Shown piece by piece: positions 5,798 to 7,050 of a DNA stretch of 7,050 nucleotides. The translations under genes were made by a program, and so were the position numbers. The first letter of the stretch is position 1, and the number at the start of each line of letters is the position of its first letter. Source of the stretch: Clostridiales bacterium UBA1206 (GTDB taxonomy: Bacteria > Bacillota > Clostridia > Oscillospirales > CAG-382). The stretch is taken from positions 789-7,838 of the forward strand of contig DBXS01000007.1 of NCBI GenBank assembly GCA_002310055.1, written 5' to 3'. The notes beneath the pieces were generated by a model. It was not told where the DNA came from. It was given only the letters and a program-made list of their open reading frames with translations, and searched no databases.

Positions 5798-7050
5798 ATG
5801 ACAGATTACAAGAACACTCTCAACCTGCCCGCCACCGAGTTCCCGATGCGGGCGAACCTGCCGCAGAAAGAGCCCGAAACGCAAAACAGGTGGGAAACCG
5901 AAGAACTTTATAAACTCATTCAGGAACGCAACGCCGACAAGCCGCGTTTCCTGCTCCACGACGGCCCTCCTTTTTCCAACGGCAACATCCATATGGGCAC
6001 CGCCATGAACAAAGTGCTCAAGGATATCATTATAAAATTCAAATCCATGTCCGGTTTCTGCGCGCCGTACGTCCCCGGCTGGGACAACCACGGCATGCCT
6101 ATCGAATCGGCGATAATCAAAAAGAACAAGCTCGATCGCAAGAGCATGTCCGTGCCCGAATTCCGCAAAGCGTGCGAAGAATTCGCCGCCGATTTCGTGG
6201 ATATCCAGCGCGCGTCGTTCAAGCGGCTGGGAGTGCTCGGCGACTGGGACCATCCGTATCTCACCATGGATCCCGCGTTCGAAGCCGCCGAGATGAAAGT
6301 TTTCGGCGAAATGTTCCGCAAGGGGTATATTTACAAGGGGCTCAAGCCCGTTTACTGGTGCCCGAAGGACGAGACCGCGCTCGCCGAGGCGGAGATCGAA
6401 TACAAGGACGCGAAATGCACTTCCATCTACGTCCGTTTCAAGATAAAAGACGATAAAGGCAAACTCGGCGGCGTCTGCCCGCTCGAAGACACTTATTTCA
6501 TAATCTGGACCACCACGCCGTGGACTCTGCCCGGCAATATGGCGATAGCCCTTCACCCACGCGACACGTACTGCGTGGTCAAAGCCGGCGGCGCGTACTA
6601 TATACTCGCAAAGCCGCTCGTCGAGCAGACGCTCGCACAGGCGGGTATAACCGAATACGAGACCGTGCTCGAACAGCCCGGCAGCTTCTTTGAATATATG
6701 ACGGCGTATCATCCGTTCCTGGACCGCGAAAGCCTGGTCTGCTGCGCCGAATACGTCACCATGGAAAGCGGCACCGGCTGCGTCCACACCGCGCCCGGTT
6801 TCGGCGCCGACGACTATTTCACCGGAATGAGATACGGTATAAAGATAGTCGTCCCGGTGGACGACCGCGGATATCAGACCGCCGACGCCGGCAAGTTCGC
6901 CGGTATGTTCTACGAAGAATCCAACAAAGCCATACTCGACGATATGCGCGCAAGCGGCGCGCTGTTCGCCTCCAAAGAGATAATCCATCAGTATCCGCAT
7001 TGCTGGCGGTGCAAATCTCCCATAATCTTCCGCGCCACCCCGCAGTGGTT
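5798..7050 (+). CDS. ileS: Isoleucyl-tRNA synthetase, N-terminal part (truncated by the window edge)
   Basis: IleRS charges tRNA-Ile with isoleucine and hydrolyses mischarged valine. The window holds 417 codons of an enzyme that is usually over 900 residues; the frame is open to the edge. AGAGGA (5785-5790) stands 7 nt ahead of the ATG. The start MTDYKNTLNLPATEFPMRAN matches bacterial type 1 IleRS. The catalytic signature reads HDGPPFSNGNIHMGTAMNK (54-72), so the HIGH tetrapeptide is HMGT (65-68). WDNHGMPIE (95-103) follows. The CP1 editing domain shows TTTPWTLPGN (238-247) and GTGCVHTAPGFGADD (325-339) with the expected His330 and Asp339. HCWRCKSPIIFRAT (401-414) marks the return toward the catalytic core. 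The KMSKS motif, anticodon-binding domain and zinc tail lie beyond the window. Adjacency to divIVA is conserved in Bacillota. No T-box leader fits upstream. Confidence 0.97.
   Translation, partial: MTDYKNTLNLPATEFPMRANLPQKEPETQNRWETEELYKLIQERNADKPRFLLHDGPPFSNGNIHMGTAMNKVLKDIIIKFKSMSGFCAPYVPGWDNHGMPIESAIIKKNKLDRKSMSVPEFRKACEEFAADFVDIQRASFKRLGVLGDWDHPYLTMDPAFEAAEMKVFGEMFRKGYIYKGLKPVYWCPKDETALAEAEIEYKDAKCTSIYVRFKIKDDKGKLGGVCPLEDTYFIIWTTTPWTLPGNMAIALHPRDTYCVVKAGGAYYILAKPLVEQTLAQAGITEYETVLEQPGSFFEYMTAYHPFLDRESLVCCAEYVTMESGTGCVHTAPGFGADDYFTGMRYGIKIVVPVDDRGYQTADAGKFAGMFYEESNKAILDDMRASGALFASKEIIHQYPHCWRCKSPIIFRATPQW

Noticed and set aside
5765..7000. Long minus-strand open frame (411 codons) opposite ileS
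   Set aside because: It is a mirror of the GC-rich codon pattern of ileS. The plus strand matches IleRS motifs throughout, and the minus-strand product shows no recognisable domain.
1..7050. CRISPR array, transposase, integrase, attachment site, tRNA or rRNA gene
   Set aside because: I saw no spaced direct repeats, terminal inverted repeats, transposase motifs or cloverleaf-like segments on either strand.

Overview
The window looks like chromosomal DNA from a Bacillota (Firmicutes) member, most likely a Clostridia-type gut or environmental lineage. The evidence is the gene order yggS-sepF-yggT-divIVA-ileS, which is the Gram-positive segment downstream of the division and cell-wall (dcw) cluster, together with strong AGGAGG-like ribosome binding sites and near-consensus SigA-type promoters. 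Coding DNA is fairly GC-rich, yet AUA is used often for isoleucine. I cannot name the genus from this sequence.

Layout. Positions 1-197 hold no gene I can support. They contain a terminator-like hairpin (23-54), a strong promoter (104-132) and a perfect 9-bp inverted repeat over the -10 box and start site. Then follows a run of plus-strand genes: queA (198-1244), miaA (1263-2189), a single-pass HlyD/membrane-fusion-like protein (2190-3443), yggS (3440-4138), sepF (4179-4631), a YggT-family gene (4672-4947) and divIVA (4967-5716). An intrinsic terminator lies at 5725-5766. The 5' part of ileS (5798 to the window end) runs off the right edge. No minus-strand gene is convincing.

How it works together. 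The left half encodes two tRNA anticodon-loop modifiers: QueA makes the queuosine precursor at position 34, and MiaA isopentenylates A37. miaA abuts the membrane-fusion-like gene (TAAATG), which overlaps yggS by 4 bp (ATGA), so translation-related and division-related genes look co-transcribed and partly translationally coupled. The right half is division machinery: SepF tethers FtsZ to the membrane, YggT is a small membrane protein, and DivIVA is a curvature-sensing coiled coil. An AT-rich patch inside the 3' part of yggS carries a near-consensus promoter that probably lets sepF-yggT-divIVA be transcribed separately.

Most of the content is conserved housekeeping. I do not see a phage, defence system, mobile element or CRISPR array. 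The points worth a second look are the palindromic operator-like site at the queA promoter, the promoter embedded in yggS, the orphan HlyD-like protein in a division cluster, the HMGT form of the IleRS HIGH motif, and the absence of both ylmH and an ileS T-box.
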